NCBI RefSeq assembly: GCF_025152745.1
Contig: NZ_CP104040.1
Span: forward strand, 372,001 to 436,000
DNA length: 64,000 nucleotides
Direction: 5' to 3'
Source of the DNA: Rhizobium sp. WSM4643
GTDB taxonomy: Bacteria; Pseudomonadota; Alphaproteobacteria; Rhizobiales; Rhizobiaceae
Shown here: piece after piece, positions 55,653 through 64,000 of the stretch
How positions within the stretch are numbered: position 1 is the first letter of the stretch
Layout of the letters: each line of letters starts with the position of its first letter
The notes under the pieces: model-generated
Told to the model about the DNA's origin: nothing
Seen by the model: the letters and a program-made list of their open reading frames with translations, nothing else
Databases searched by the model: none
Program-made: the position numbers and the translations under genes

Positions 55653-57173
55653 TCATCGCTCGGTGGGCAGCCATTCCGACTTGAGTCTGTCGTATTCGTC
55701 CAAGACTGTATCTGTCCATATCGTCATGGCCCTGCGCTTTAAATGGAGGTGCTGCGCGCCACCATAGGCGAGCCGCGTAATGCGGGCGACGCGCTGCTCG
55801 CGTGAGTCGTCGTTCTCAACGTCCAGATTGTCCGTGCGTCTCACTTCGTGAGCAAGGACCACTGAAGCTCCGCCCGGAATGCCGGCGTCGTCGAGAGCGC
55901 GGGTAATTGTCCGGCGGAGGTCGTGCGGGGTCCACCATTTGATGCCGTTGGCTGCCAAGAGATCGACCGCTGTCGCGCGCTTCTTCGTCAGGGTGTCGCG
56001 CGCGCCGAGGCGCTGGACAACGGCGAGGGTGGAGGATCGGTGGATGTGGATATCCTCTTCGCCACGTTCCGACGGGAGCAGCCACCTGCTGTCGGGCCTT
56101 TTCACCTGATCGAGTTTTGTCGCCATGTGCTGCGCCAGCCGTGGCGGGATCGGCAAGATATGGGCAATGCCGGCCTTCATGATGCCTTCGCCCCACGCGG
56201 CGAGATACCAGCCCTCATTATCGGGGTCGGGGATGTAGTCAGTCTTCTGGATCGCCAGCGCCGCGCCCTGGCGCTGGGCGGTCAAGCAGACCCAGTGAAA
56301 CGCCGCGGCAACGCCGTCACGAATTCCATACTTGTGATCGTGTTTCGCCTGCATGCGCCCCGGCAGGCGTTTCATGGCGTAGACGTCCGCAAGAACGAGG
56401 GTCTTCGCCACGCCCTCCAAACCCGGGTTACGGGTGCGCGGTTTGACCGACTGCCCCACCGTCAGAAGTTTCCACCATGGTTCAACGCGGTCCAGTCCCG
56501 ATTGTCCGCCATGAACGGACTGGCAATGGCCGAGAACAGTACTGACGTTCGAAACCACCTTCGCTGCGGGGGAAGGGGACTTGTGCTTCTTGAGCATGTC
56601 GTCACGAATTCGTTCAATGTCTGCCCGTTTGATATTGACGGCCGGCATCTCCAGAAGGTCAGCGAATTCGGGTTTGGCGAAGGTCGATTTCAAGGTTGTG
56701 ACGGTCGTTTCCCGCCACGGTTTCGTTGCTGTGTGCGCCGTCTTGTCCTCGATAGTTCTTTCCATGCAGCGCTGCAGAGTCCAAGTTCCCGCCCTTGGGC
56801 GCATCTCACGGACGATATCGTCATGCGAAAGATCAAGCTTGTTCTCGACTGCATGGTGATACTGCCTCAGGAACTCCTCGGCGTATGTCTCGCCGCCAAA
56901 ATCAATCTGCCGCTTCACCTTGTCGGCGAGCTCGCGTGCAGCTTTGATTGAGGGGATGTACCAGGCCTCCCCCTCGTGTCCCCAGCCGAGGGTTTTGTTG
57001 ACGCCTTTATATCGTAGGAAGAACGAGACCTTCTCACCCTTCAAGCGTAGCGACAAACCAGTGCATTTCAGGTCAGTAATGTAATGGCTGCCCTTATGGC
57101 CTGGGCGCGCGGCCTTGAGGAAGTCGGTCAGCTGGGTTGGACGGAGATCGGCTTTATCGGATTTAGTGGTCAT
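55653..57173 (-). CDS. Tyrosine-recombinase integrase of the element
   Basis: 506 residues. The N-terminal SAM-like/arm-binding region includes KCTGLSLRLKGEKVSFFLRYKG (36-57). Catalytic residues are visible: first Arg in CLTAQRQGAALAIQ, His and Arg in TPHDLRRTITR, His in VVLAHEVRR, and Tyr in TRLAYGGAQHLHLKRRAM. The gene lies beside attR and is read away from it. Upstream (57,175-57,359) are repeated GTCTTTAATT sites, likely its own arm sites or operators. It would recombine the 51-bp tRNA-His sequence. Confidence 0.9.
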   Translation of the reverse strand: MTTKSDKADLRPTQLTDFLKAARPGHKGSHYITDLKCTGLSLRLKGEKVSFFLRYKGVNKTLGWGHEGEAWYIPSIKAARELADKVKRQIDFGGETYAEEFLRQYHHAVENKLDLSHDDIVREMRPRAGTWTLQRCMERTIEDKTAHTATKPWRETTVTTLKSTFAKPEFADLLEMPAVNIKRADIERIRDDMLKKHKSPSPAAKVVSNVSTVLGHCQSVHGGQSGLDRVEPWWKLLTVGQSVKPRTRNPGLEGVAKTLVLADVYAMKRLPGRMQAKHDHKYGIRDGVAAAFHWVCLTAQRQGAALAIQKTDYIPDPDNEGWYLAAWGEGIMKAGIAHILPIPPRLAQHMATKLDQVKRPDSRWLLPSERGEEDIHIHRSSTLAVVQRLGARDTLTKKRATAVDLLAANGIKWWTPHDLRRTITRALDDAGIPGGASVVLAHEVRRTDNLDVENDDSREQRVARITRLAYGGAQHLHLKRRAMTIWTDTVLDEYDRLKSEWLPTER

Positions 57174-57174
57174 C

Positions 57175-57359
57175 GGAGTCTTTAATTTGTTTTCTGGAAC
57201 ACGTCTGGAACATTTGCCACCCCATAAGTGGAGTCTTTAATTAGGCACGAAGAGATGACAATGAGGTCTTTAATTCGATCGACAATCACCAAATACCGTT
57301 AAATGTCAATATTTTACGCGCAAAATTAAAGACATTGATCGTCATCGGAGTCTTGCATT
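57175..57359. repeat. Reiterated GGAGTCTTTAATT motifs between integrase and attR
   Basis: GGAGTCTTTAATT at 57,175-57,187 and 57,230-57,242; GAGGTCTTTAATT at 57,263-57,275; the inverse AATTAAAGAC at 57,324-57,333; GGAGTCTTGCATT at 57,347-57,359. The 14-mer GTCATCGGAGTCTT occurs at both 57,169 and 57,341. The first copy overlaps the integrase start. AT-rich in contrast to flanks. Confidence 0.7.
57196..57213 (+). repeat. 18-bp end repeat, right copy
   Basis: GGAACACGTCTGGAACAT, identical to 41,019-41,036. It lies among the GTCTTTAATT motifs just upstream of the integrase. Confidence 0.6.
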
Positions 57360-57371
57360 AACGCTAGGCGT

Positions 57372-57422
57372 CAGGTTTGTGGCACCTGAGGTCGGAGGTT
57401 CGAGACCCCCCAACCGTACCAT
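57372..57422 (+). repeat. attR, 51-bp direct repeat (tRNA-His 3' fragment)
   Basis: Identical to 40,888-40,938. Preceding bases (GCTAGGCGT) do not continue the tRNA, so this is the fragment left at the far end after integration. Confidence 0.95.
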
Positions 57423-58104
57423 CTCCCCACGTCAACTCCCTATCAGACGAGTCGTTTTAGCTAATGTCATTTCGGCCGAATATGTCGGTATAGACGTTTA
57501 ACGGTATCTGTAACGATCCTGCACCGATGTTGGAGTGGTTTGCCAAAAGCGCGATCTTTCACGTGTGGAATGGCATACGAAGCGTGCCCATGACCAATCC
57601 CATGGCGCGGCGCCCTGAAGAGCACCTACATTTTTTTGCCACAGAAAGTCGAACATTTGTCCGTATGCGCCATACTGCTGTGTGAGCTGCGTGTGCGGCA
57701 CGCAGCAGCAGCAGCAAGGTCCGCAATGCGACAACTCGCCACTCGATACGGAACGATCCGCCCAGGCGCAGACATCGCTCGGCGGGCGCCAAAACATCCG
57801 GACCTTGCTTTCCCGATCTCACCGAGCGTGGAAACTTATTAAATTTCAGCAGATGGCTGTAACGCCAATTTAAGTGCCGTCATGCCAGCAATTGCGGAGG
57901 TTCGGACAGGCTGAGCACAGGATCCCTGGAATAGCTTCTAGCCTTTGATCGAGTTTGCGGACGAAGGGCTTCATAAGCGTTGGTTACTAAGATCAAAAAC
58001 TTTCCTGAAGCGAAATAAAGCTTTTGGTTGAAATTTCCTCTGGTTTGGGGCAGAGGGAAACTGGCATTAGGCACGGCCGAACGGAATAGGCAAACGGATA
58101 TTTT
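57423..58104. other. Intergenic region between attR and the RTX gene
   Basis: About 680 bp of host DNA without a convincing gene. A 99-codon cysteine/tryptophan-rich frame on the minus strand (57,498-57,797) lacks a ribosome site and family resemblance. The last 150 bp are AT-rich and probably hold the promoter of the protease gene. Confidence 0.5.
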
Positions 58105-61100
58105 ATGACGAATCTTATTACTTCGACAAAGGACGTCAGCTCGACTGGGGATGAGAAAGTTGACGGGCTCTTCAGTGGCACTGCCTGGGACGGAACGATA
58201 ACCTATGCGTTTCCTACCACCTCGTCATCTTATGCCTATAGCGGCGAGAAAGACTATTCTTTCTCTTCAATTTCGACGCAGCAGCAGTCTTATGCTTTGT
58301 ACTTTATGGAGCAGTCCTACGGGAGTGCGGCAAATGACGGCTTCTCCGTCGAGGGGTTTACGAACGCCAACTTTGAGGCCGGAAGCGCTGGCACCGCAAC
58401 GGTGCGGTTCGCTCAATCGTGGCTACCTCCGACGGCATGGGCCTATACCCCAAATATCGGCGGCAGCGGTGGCGATGTCTGGTTCGGCACGGAATATGCT
58501 GGCACCGAAGATGATTATCGCTTGCCGAGGTTCGGCAACTACGCGGGCCATTCCTTGGCACACGAACTGGGTCACGCTCTCGGACTGAAACATGCTCAGG
58601 AAGGGTATAATCTCAATCCGACAGTCGTTCCGAGCGCCTACGACTCGCTCGAATATACGATCATGACCTACCGCACATATGTCGGAGACAATGGGAATGG
58701 GTACACGTATGAGCATGACGGCGCGCCGCAAACCTTCATGATGCTCGACATCGCCGCCCTGCAGGAAATGTATGGTGCGGACTATACGACGAACAGTGAC
58801 AATACCGTCTACAAGTGGAATCCGAACCAGGGCATCACCTATGTCAACGGCGTTGCGGCCATCACACCCGCCGCCAACCGCATCTTCGCGACAATCTGGG
58901 ACGGCGGCGGTATCGATACCTATGATTTGAGCGCTTATACCACCGCCCTCAAGATCGACCTGCGAGCAGGGGGTTACTCGGTCTTTTCCCAGGGCCAGTT
59001 GGCCGACCTGGGAGGAGGTCCGAATAATGGTTATGCCCGCGGCAACATTTTCAACGCCCTGCTTTATCAGGACAATGTTGCATCGTTGATCGAGAACGTT
59101 AAGGCCGGCTCCGGCAACGATACGGTTACGGGGAACGAAGCGGACAATACGCTCTGGGGCAACGCCGGAAATGATTCCCTGACCGGCGATTCCGGTAATG
59201 ATACGCTCGACGGCGGGACCGGAATCGACAAGCTGTCGGGCGGGGTGGGCGACGACATCTACATCGTCGACAATGCCAGCGACACCGTGATTGAGAATGC
59301 CAATGAGGGGACGGATACGGTCCGGACGACGCTTTCTTATACACTCAGCGCTAACGTCGAAAACCTGACCTACACCGGCACCACCACGTTCATCGGTGAA
59401 GGCAATGCGGCGGCCAATGTGATCACCGGCGGGACGGGATCTGATTGGCTTGATGGGGAGGCCGGCGCCGACACGCTGATCGGTGGTGCGGGCGACGATA
59501 CCTATGAGGTCGATAGTCTCGGCGACGTCGTGGTCGAGGCGGCCGACGGCGGCACTGACAAGATCCGGACCGATCTTGCTGCTTATTCGCTTGCGGACAT
59601 CGCCAATGTCGAGAATCTATCCTTCGTAGGTAACGGCAATTTTACCGGTACCGGTAATAGCCTCGACAACATAATCACTGGTGGGTTAGGCGACGATACG
59701 TTCTCCGGTGGGGCAGGCAACGATACTCTGAATGGTAAGTGGGGAAATGACTCGCTTGCCGGTGGGACCGGCAACGATATTTATGTCGTGTACGATGCCG
59801 GCGACACTATCATTGAAAACGCCGACGAGGGCATCGACACGGTTCAGACGTATGCGGCGAGCTACACACTGAGCGCCAACGTCGAGAACCTCACTACCGT
59901 TAGCGGGACTGCATTTGCCGGCACTGGCAATACCCTCAACAACACGATCACCGGCGGCGCGGCCATCGATATTTTGTCGGGCGGTGCCGGTGATGATACC
60001 CTGAATGGCGGGGCTGGCGCCGACACGCTGATCGGCGGGACGGGCAACGACACTTACATCGTTGATAACACGTCCGACGTCGTCACCGAAAACGCTGATG
60101 AGGGCATCGATACGGTGCAAACGGCGCTGGCAAGCTATACTCTTGCCGCCAATGTCGACAATCTCACCTATAGCGGCACGGCAGCCTTTGCCGGGACAGG
60201 CAATGACCTTGCCAACACGATCCGGGGTGCGGCAGGTGCCGACACGCTGGACGGAAAGGCTGGAGCAGACATACTGATCGGCGGAGCGGGCGATGACACT
60301 TATGTTGTCGATAACCTTGCCGACCTCGTCACTGAAAGGCCGAATGAAGGAGCCGATCTGATCAAGACGGCGCTTTCACTCTATACGCTCGGCAACAATG
60401 TCGAGAACCTGCTCTATACGGGATCCGCCAGCTTCACCGGTACCGGCAATGCGCTCGTCAATACGATCACCGGCGGCGCCGGCAACGACACGCTGGACGG
60501 CGGCGCCGGTAATGACACGCTTGACGGCGGTGCCGGCAACGACATCTATGTGGTCGACAGTGCGGGCGACGTGATCAAGGAGGCGGTCAGTGCCGGCACC
60601 GACGAAATCCGCACGGCGCTTGCAGCCTACTCGATCGCCGCCTTGGTCAATGTCGAGAACCTGACCTACACGGGGTCCGCCAACTTCACCGGCACCGGCA
60701 ATGCGCTTGATAACACGCTTTCCGGCGGCGCCGGCAACGACACGCTTGATGGCGGGGCCGGGGCCGACAGCTTGATCGGCGGTGAGGGCGACGACACCTA
60801 TACCGTTGACAATGCCGGCGACCTCGTCACCGAAGCCGCCGATGCCGGAACCGACACGGTTCGCACGACCCTGGCGAGCTATACGCTTGTCAGCGATGTT
60901 GAGAACCTCACCTATACCGGCACGGCAGCCTTTACCGGCACCGGCAATGGCCTCGCCAACACGATCAAGGGCGCGGCAGGTGCCGACATCCTGGATGGGA
61001 AGGCCGGAGCAGACATACTGATCGGTGGTGCCGGCAACGACACCTATATTGTCGATGACGTTGGCGACGTGGTCACCGAAGGGCTGAATGCAGGAACCGA

Positions 61101-61227
61101 TCTGATCAAGACGGCGCTTTCACTCTATACGCTCGGCAACAATGTCGAGAACCTGCTCTATACGGGATCCGCCAGCTTCACCGGTACCGGCAATGCGCTC
61201 GTCAATACGATCACCGGCGGCGCTTAA
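58105..61227 (+). CDS. Serralysin-type RTX metalloprotease, 5' part up to a frameshift/stop
   Basis: 1040 residues to TAA at 61,225. The N-terminal M10B catalytic domain has the zinc motif HELGHALGLKH (His153, Glu154, His157, His163) and Met-turn YTIMTY (Met187). From about 345 on come about 90-residue units, each a GGxGxDxLxGG calcium-binding block plus a segment like DDTYVVDN...VENLTYTGTA. No Sec signal; type I secretion is expected. TAA results from GGCGCTTAACAACGAC where the duplicate copy (63,029) reads GGCGCCGGCAACGAC; a one-base excess also shifts the frame. The same protein then continues in the next frame from 61,229. Confidence 0.85.
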   Translation: MTNLITSTKDVSSTGDEKVDGLFSGTAWDGTITYAFPTTSSSYAYSGEKDYSFSSISTQQQSYALYFMEQSYGSAANDGFSVEGFTNANFEAGSAGTATVRFAQSWLPPTAWAYTPNIGGSGGDVWFGTEYAGTEDDYRLPRFGNYAGHSLAHELGHALGLKHAQEGYNLNPTVVPSAYDSLEYTIMTYRTYVGDNGNGYTYEHDGAPQTFMMLDIAALQEMYGADYTTNSDNTVYKWNPNQGITYVNGVAAITPAANRIFATIWDGGGIDTYDLSAYTTALKIDLRAGGYSVFSQGQLADLGGGPNNGYARGNIFNALLYQDNVASLIENVKAGSGNDTVTGNEADNTLWGNAGNDSLTGDSGNDTLDGGTGIDKLSGGVGDDIYIVDNASDTVIENANEGTDTVRTTLSYTLSANVENLTYTGTTTFIGEGNAAANVITGGTGSDWLDGEAGADTLIGGAGDDTYEVDSLGDVVVEAADGGTDKIRTDLAAYSLADIANVENLSFVGNGNFTGTGNSLDNIITGGLGDDTFSGGAGNDTLNGKWGNDSLAGGTGNDIYVVYDAGDTIIENADEGIDTVQTYAASYTLSANVENLTTVSGTAFAGTGNTLNNTITGGAAIDILSGGAGDDTLNGGAGADTLIGGTGNDTYIVDNTSDVVTENADEGIDTVQTALASYTLAANVDNLTYSGTAAFAGTGNDLANTIRGAAGADTLDGKAGADILIGGAGDDTYVVDNLADLVTERPNEGADLIKTALSLYTLGNNVENLLYTGSASFTGTGNALVNTITGGAGNDTLDGGAGNDTLDGGAGNDIYVVDSAGDVIKEAVSAGTDEIRTALAAYSIAALVNVENLTYTGSANFTGTGNALDNTLSGGAGNDTLDGGAGADSLIGGEGDDTYTVDNAGDLVTEAADAGTDTVRTTLASYTLVSDVENLTYTGTAAFTGTGNGLANTIKGAAGADILDGKAGADILIGGAGNDTYIVDDVGDVVTEGLNAGTDLIKTALSLYTLGNNVENLLYTGSASFTGTGNALVNTITGGA

Positions 61228-64000
61228 CAACGACACGCTGGACGGCGGCGCCGGTAATGACACGCTTGACGGCGGTGCCGGCAACGACATCTATGTGGTC
61301 GACAGTGCGGGCGACGTGATCAAGGAGGCGGTCAGTGCCGGCACCGACGAAATCCGCACGGCGCTTGCAGCCTACTCGATCGCCGCCTTGGTCAATGTCG
61401 AGAACCTGACCTACACGGGGTCCGCCAGCTTCACCGGCACCGGCAATGCGCTTGATAACACGATCACCGGCGGCGCCGGCAACGACACGCTGAATGGCGG
61501 GGGCGGTGCGGACAGCTTGATCGGCGGTGAGGGCGGCGACATCTATATCGTCGACAATGCCGGCGACATCGTCACCGAAGCCGCCGATGCCGGAACCGAT
61601 ACGGTTCGCACGACCCTGGCGAGCTATACGCTTGGCAGCGATGTCGAGAACCTCACCTATATCGGCACGCTAGCCTTCGCCGGAACAGGCAATGATCTCG
61701 ACAACGCGATCACGGGTGGCGCTGCAATCGATACGCTTTCCGGCGGTGTCGGCAACGATACGCTGAATGGCGGGGCCGGGGCAGACCGTTTGATCGGCGG
61801 GGCGGGTGGCGACATCTATATCGTCGACAATGCCGGCGACCTGGTCACCGAGGCGATCAATGAGGGGATCGACACGGTTCGAACGAACCTGAGTGCCTAT
61901 ACATTGGGTGCCAATGTCGAGAATCTCACCTATATCGGAACGGCAGCCTTTGTCGGAACAGGCAATCTGCTCGACAACATTATCATCGGTGGTGTTGCTG
62001 CCGACAAGCTCATGGGGGCTGGCGGCAACGACACTTTGATCGGCGGGTCTGGTGCCGACACGATGTTGGGTGGGATTGGCGACGACGTCTACGTCGTCGA
62101 CATTGCGACGGACATCGTGATTGAGAACGCGAACGAGGGGACGGACACGGTCCGGACGGCGCTTGTCGGCTATACGCTCGGCAACAATGTCGAGAACCTG
62201 ACCTATACGGGATCCGCCAACTTCACCGGCGCCGGCAATGCGCTTGATAACACGATCACCGGCGGCGCCGGCAACGACACGCTGAACGGCGCGGCAGGTG
62301 CGGACACCTTGATCGGCGGTGCGGGCAACGACACCTATATCGTCGACAATGCCGGCGACATCGTCACCGAAGCGGCCAATGAGGGGATCGACACGGTTCG
62401 CACGAACCTGGCGAGCTATACGCTTGCCGGCAATGTCGAGAACCTGAGCTTTGCCGGGATAGGAACTTTCGCTGGTACCGGCAACAATCTCGACAACACG
62501 ATCACGGGTGGCGCTGCCACCGACACGCTTTCCGGCGGCGCCGGCAACGACACGCTTGATGGCGGGGCCGGGGCCGACAGCTTGATCGGCGGTGAGGGCG
62601 ACGACACCTATACCGTTGACAATGCCGGCGACCTCGTCACCGAAGCCGCCGATGCCGGAACCGACACGGTTCGCACGACCCTGGCGAGCTATACGCTTGT
62701 CAGCGATGTTGAGAACCTCACCTATGCCGGCACGGCAGCCTTTACCGGCACCGGCAATGGCCTCGCCAACACGATCAAGGGCGCGGCAGGTGCCGACATC
62801 CTGGATGGGAAGGCCGGAGCAGACATACTGATCGGTGGTGCCGGCAACGACACCTATATTGTCGATGACGTTGGCGACGTGGTCACCGAAGGGCTGAATG
62901 CAGGAACCGATCTGATCAAGACGGCGCTTTCACTCTATACGCTCGGCAACAATGTCGAGAACCTGCTCTATACGGGATCCGCCAGCTTCACCGGTACCGG
63001 CAATGCGCTCGTCAATACGATCACCGGCGGCGCCGGCAACGACACGCTGGACGGCGGCGCCGGTAATGACACGCTTGACGGCGGTGCCGGCAACGACATC
63101 TATGTGGTCGACAGTGCGGGCGACGTGATCAAGGAGGCGGTCAGTGCCGGCACCGACGAAATCCGCACGGCGCTTGCAGCCTACTCGATCGCCGCCTTGG
63201 TCAATGTCGAGAACCTGACCTACACGGGGTCCGCCAGCTTCACCGGCACCGGCAATGCGCTTGATAACACGATCACCGGCGGCGCCGGCAACGACACGCT
63301 GAATGGCGGGGGCGGTGCGGACAGCTTGATCGGCGGTGAGGGCGGCGACATCTATATCGTCGACAATGCCGGCGACATCGTCACCGAAGCCGCCGATGCC
63401 GGAACCGATACGGTTCGCACGACCCTGGCGAGCTATACGCTTGGCAGCGATGTCGAGAACCTCACCTATATCGGCACGCTAGCCTTCGCCGGAACAGGCA
63501 ATGATCTCGACAACGCGATCACGGGTGGCGCTGCAATCGATACGCTTTCCGGCGGTGTCGGCAACGATACGCTGAATGGCGGGGCCGGGGCAGACCGTTT
63601 GATCGGCGGGGCGGGTGGCGACATCTATATCGTCGACAATGCCGGCGACCTGGTCACCGAGGCGATCAATGAGGGGATCGACACGGTTCGAACGAACCTG
63701 AGTGCCTATACATTGGGTGCCAATGTCGAGAATCTCACCTATATCGGAACGGCAGCCTTTGTCGGAACAGGCAATCTGCTCGACAACATTATCATCGGTG
63801 GTGTTGCTGCCGACAAGCTCATGGGGGCTGGCGGCAACGACACTTTGATCGGCGGGTCTGGTGCCGACACGATGTTGGGTGGGATTGGCGACGACGTCTA
63901 CGTCGTCGACATTGCGACGGACATCGTGATTGAGAACGCGAACGAGGGGACGGACACGGTCCGGACGGCGCTTGTCGGCTATACGCTCGGCAACAATGTC
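60713..64000 (+). repeat. 1.81-kb tandem duplication inside the RTX repeat region
   Basis: Copy 1 is 60,713-62,522 and copy 2 starts at 62,523 and leaves the window. By eye the copies differ only at one base (CCTATACCGG versus CCTATGCCGG, 60,917 region) and at the lesion at 61,224-61,228. The offset is 1,810 before and 1,809 after the lesion; 1,809 is exactly 603 codons. Confidence 0.85.
61229..64000 (+). pseudogene. Continuation of the RTX protease gene in the shifted frame (runs off the window)
   Basis: Open without a stop from 61,229 to the window end, encoding NDTLDGGAGNDTLDGGAGND and ten or so further units of the same repeat. It begins exactly where the upstream frame is lost. If the lesion is a sequence error, the gene is one ORF of more than 1,960 codons; if real, this part is untranslated. 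The C-terminal secretion signal is outside the window. Confidence 0.75.

Larger units (their letters stand above)
40888..57422. mobile_element. Integrative and mobilizable element in tRNA-His, about 16.5 kb
   Basis: Bounded by a perfect 51-bp direct repeat covering the tRNA 3' half. Content: tyrosine integrase at the distal end, rolling-circle-type Rep, relaxase, DotA/TraY-like protein, restriction-modification-repair cluster and a DUF262-HEPN operon. The left 5 kb is visibly more AT-rich than the host. No virion genes, coupling protein or other type IV secretion genes are seen, so transfer would need a helper. Period from repeat to repeat is 16,484 bp. Confidence 0.92.

Noticed and set aside
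40888..57422. Prophage interpretation of the tRNA-His element
   Set aside because: No capsid, tail, terminase or lysis genes; relaxase, Rep and DotA-like genes point to a mobilizable element.
57498..57797. Cys-rich 99-codon frame between attR and the RTX gene
   Set aside because: No ribosome site, no hydrophobic or family pattern, heavily overlapped by frames on the other strand.
59100..64000. CRISPR-like regular repeats
   Set aside because: The periodicity comes from about 90-codon protein repeats (GGxGxDxL); units are contiguous coding sequence without constant direct repeats and unique spacers.

Overview
The window looks like a chromosomal segment of a Rhizobium of the R. etli/R. leguminosarum type. 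This is an inference from gene content and order: an aglREFGAK alpha-glucoside locus, a zwf-pgl-edd Entner-Doudoroff cluster, isocitrate lyase next to a ScfR/RamB-type regulator, an acetoacetyl-CoA synthetase, a phasin, a PdhS-like cell-cycle kinase, a tRNA-His without an encoded G-1, and dispersed Rhizobium-style palindromic repeats. Host genes are GC-rich with mostly short intergenic gaps.

Host backbone, 1-40.9 kb. folD is followed by the LacI-type repressor aglR, facing the aglEFGAK uptake and hydrolysis operon; two AAAGCGCTTT palindromes lie in the divergent promoter. After a small PilZ-like gene come edd, pgl and zwf (minus strand). puuB and puuA (polyamine gamma-glutamylation) diverge from a HI0933-type flavoprotein. 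Two chemoreceptors follow, the second with a one-base lesion near its 5' end. Next are a LysR regulator, aceA facing its probable regulator, the putrescine importer potFGHI, an AsmA-like protein, acetoacetyl-CoA synthetase, a 1285-residue PAS histidine kinase and a phasin with two TGC-N3-GCA sites in its promoter.

Integrated element, 40,888-57,422 (about 16.5 kb). It sits in the 3' end of tRNA-His, bounded by a perfect 51-bp direct repeat. From left to right: a two-gene DUF262 plus HEPN operon (candidate defence or toxin system); a region with a 19-bp-arm inverted repeat; a set of small genes of unknown function preceded by four copies of the palindrome CTCACG-S-CGTGAG; a leftward, translationally coupled transfer operon (relaxase, unknown protein, a solitary DotA/TraY-like membrane protein, a small membrane ORF broken by an in-frame TGA, a secreted protein); a rolling-circle-type HUH replication protein; a Vsr / m5C methyltransferase / NaeI-like endonuclease cluster; and a tyrosine integrase beside reiterated GTCTTTAATT sites. 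It reads as an integrative and mobilizable element with its own replication initiator. No coupling protein and no other type IV secretion genes are visible.

Right flank, 57.4-64 kb. After about 680 bp without a convincing gene comes a very long serralysin-type RTX metalloprotease gene. Its repeat region contains a 1.81-kb near-identical tandem duplication and a lesion that makes a stop and shifts the frame at 61,224-61,228. The gene runs off the window.
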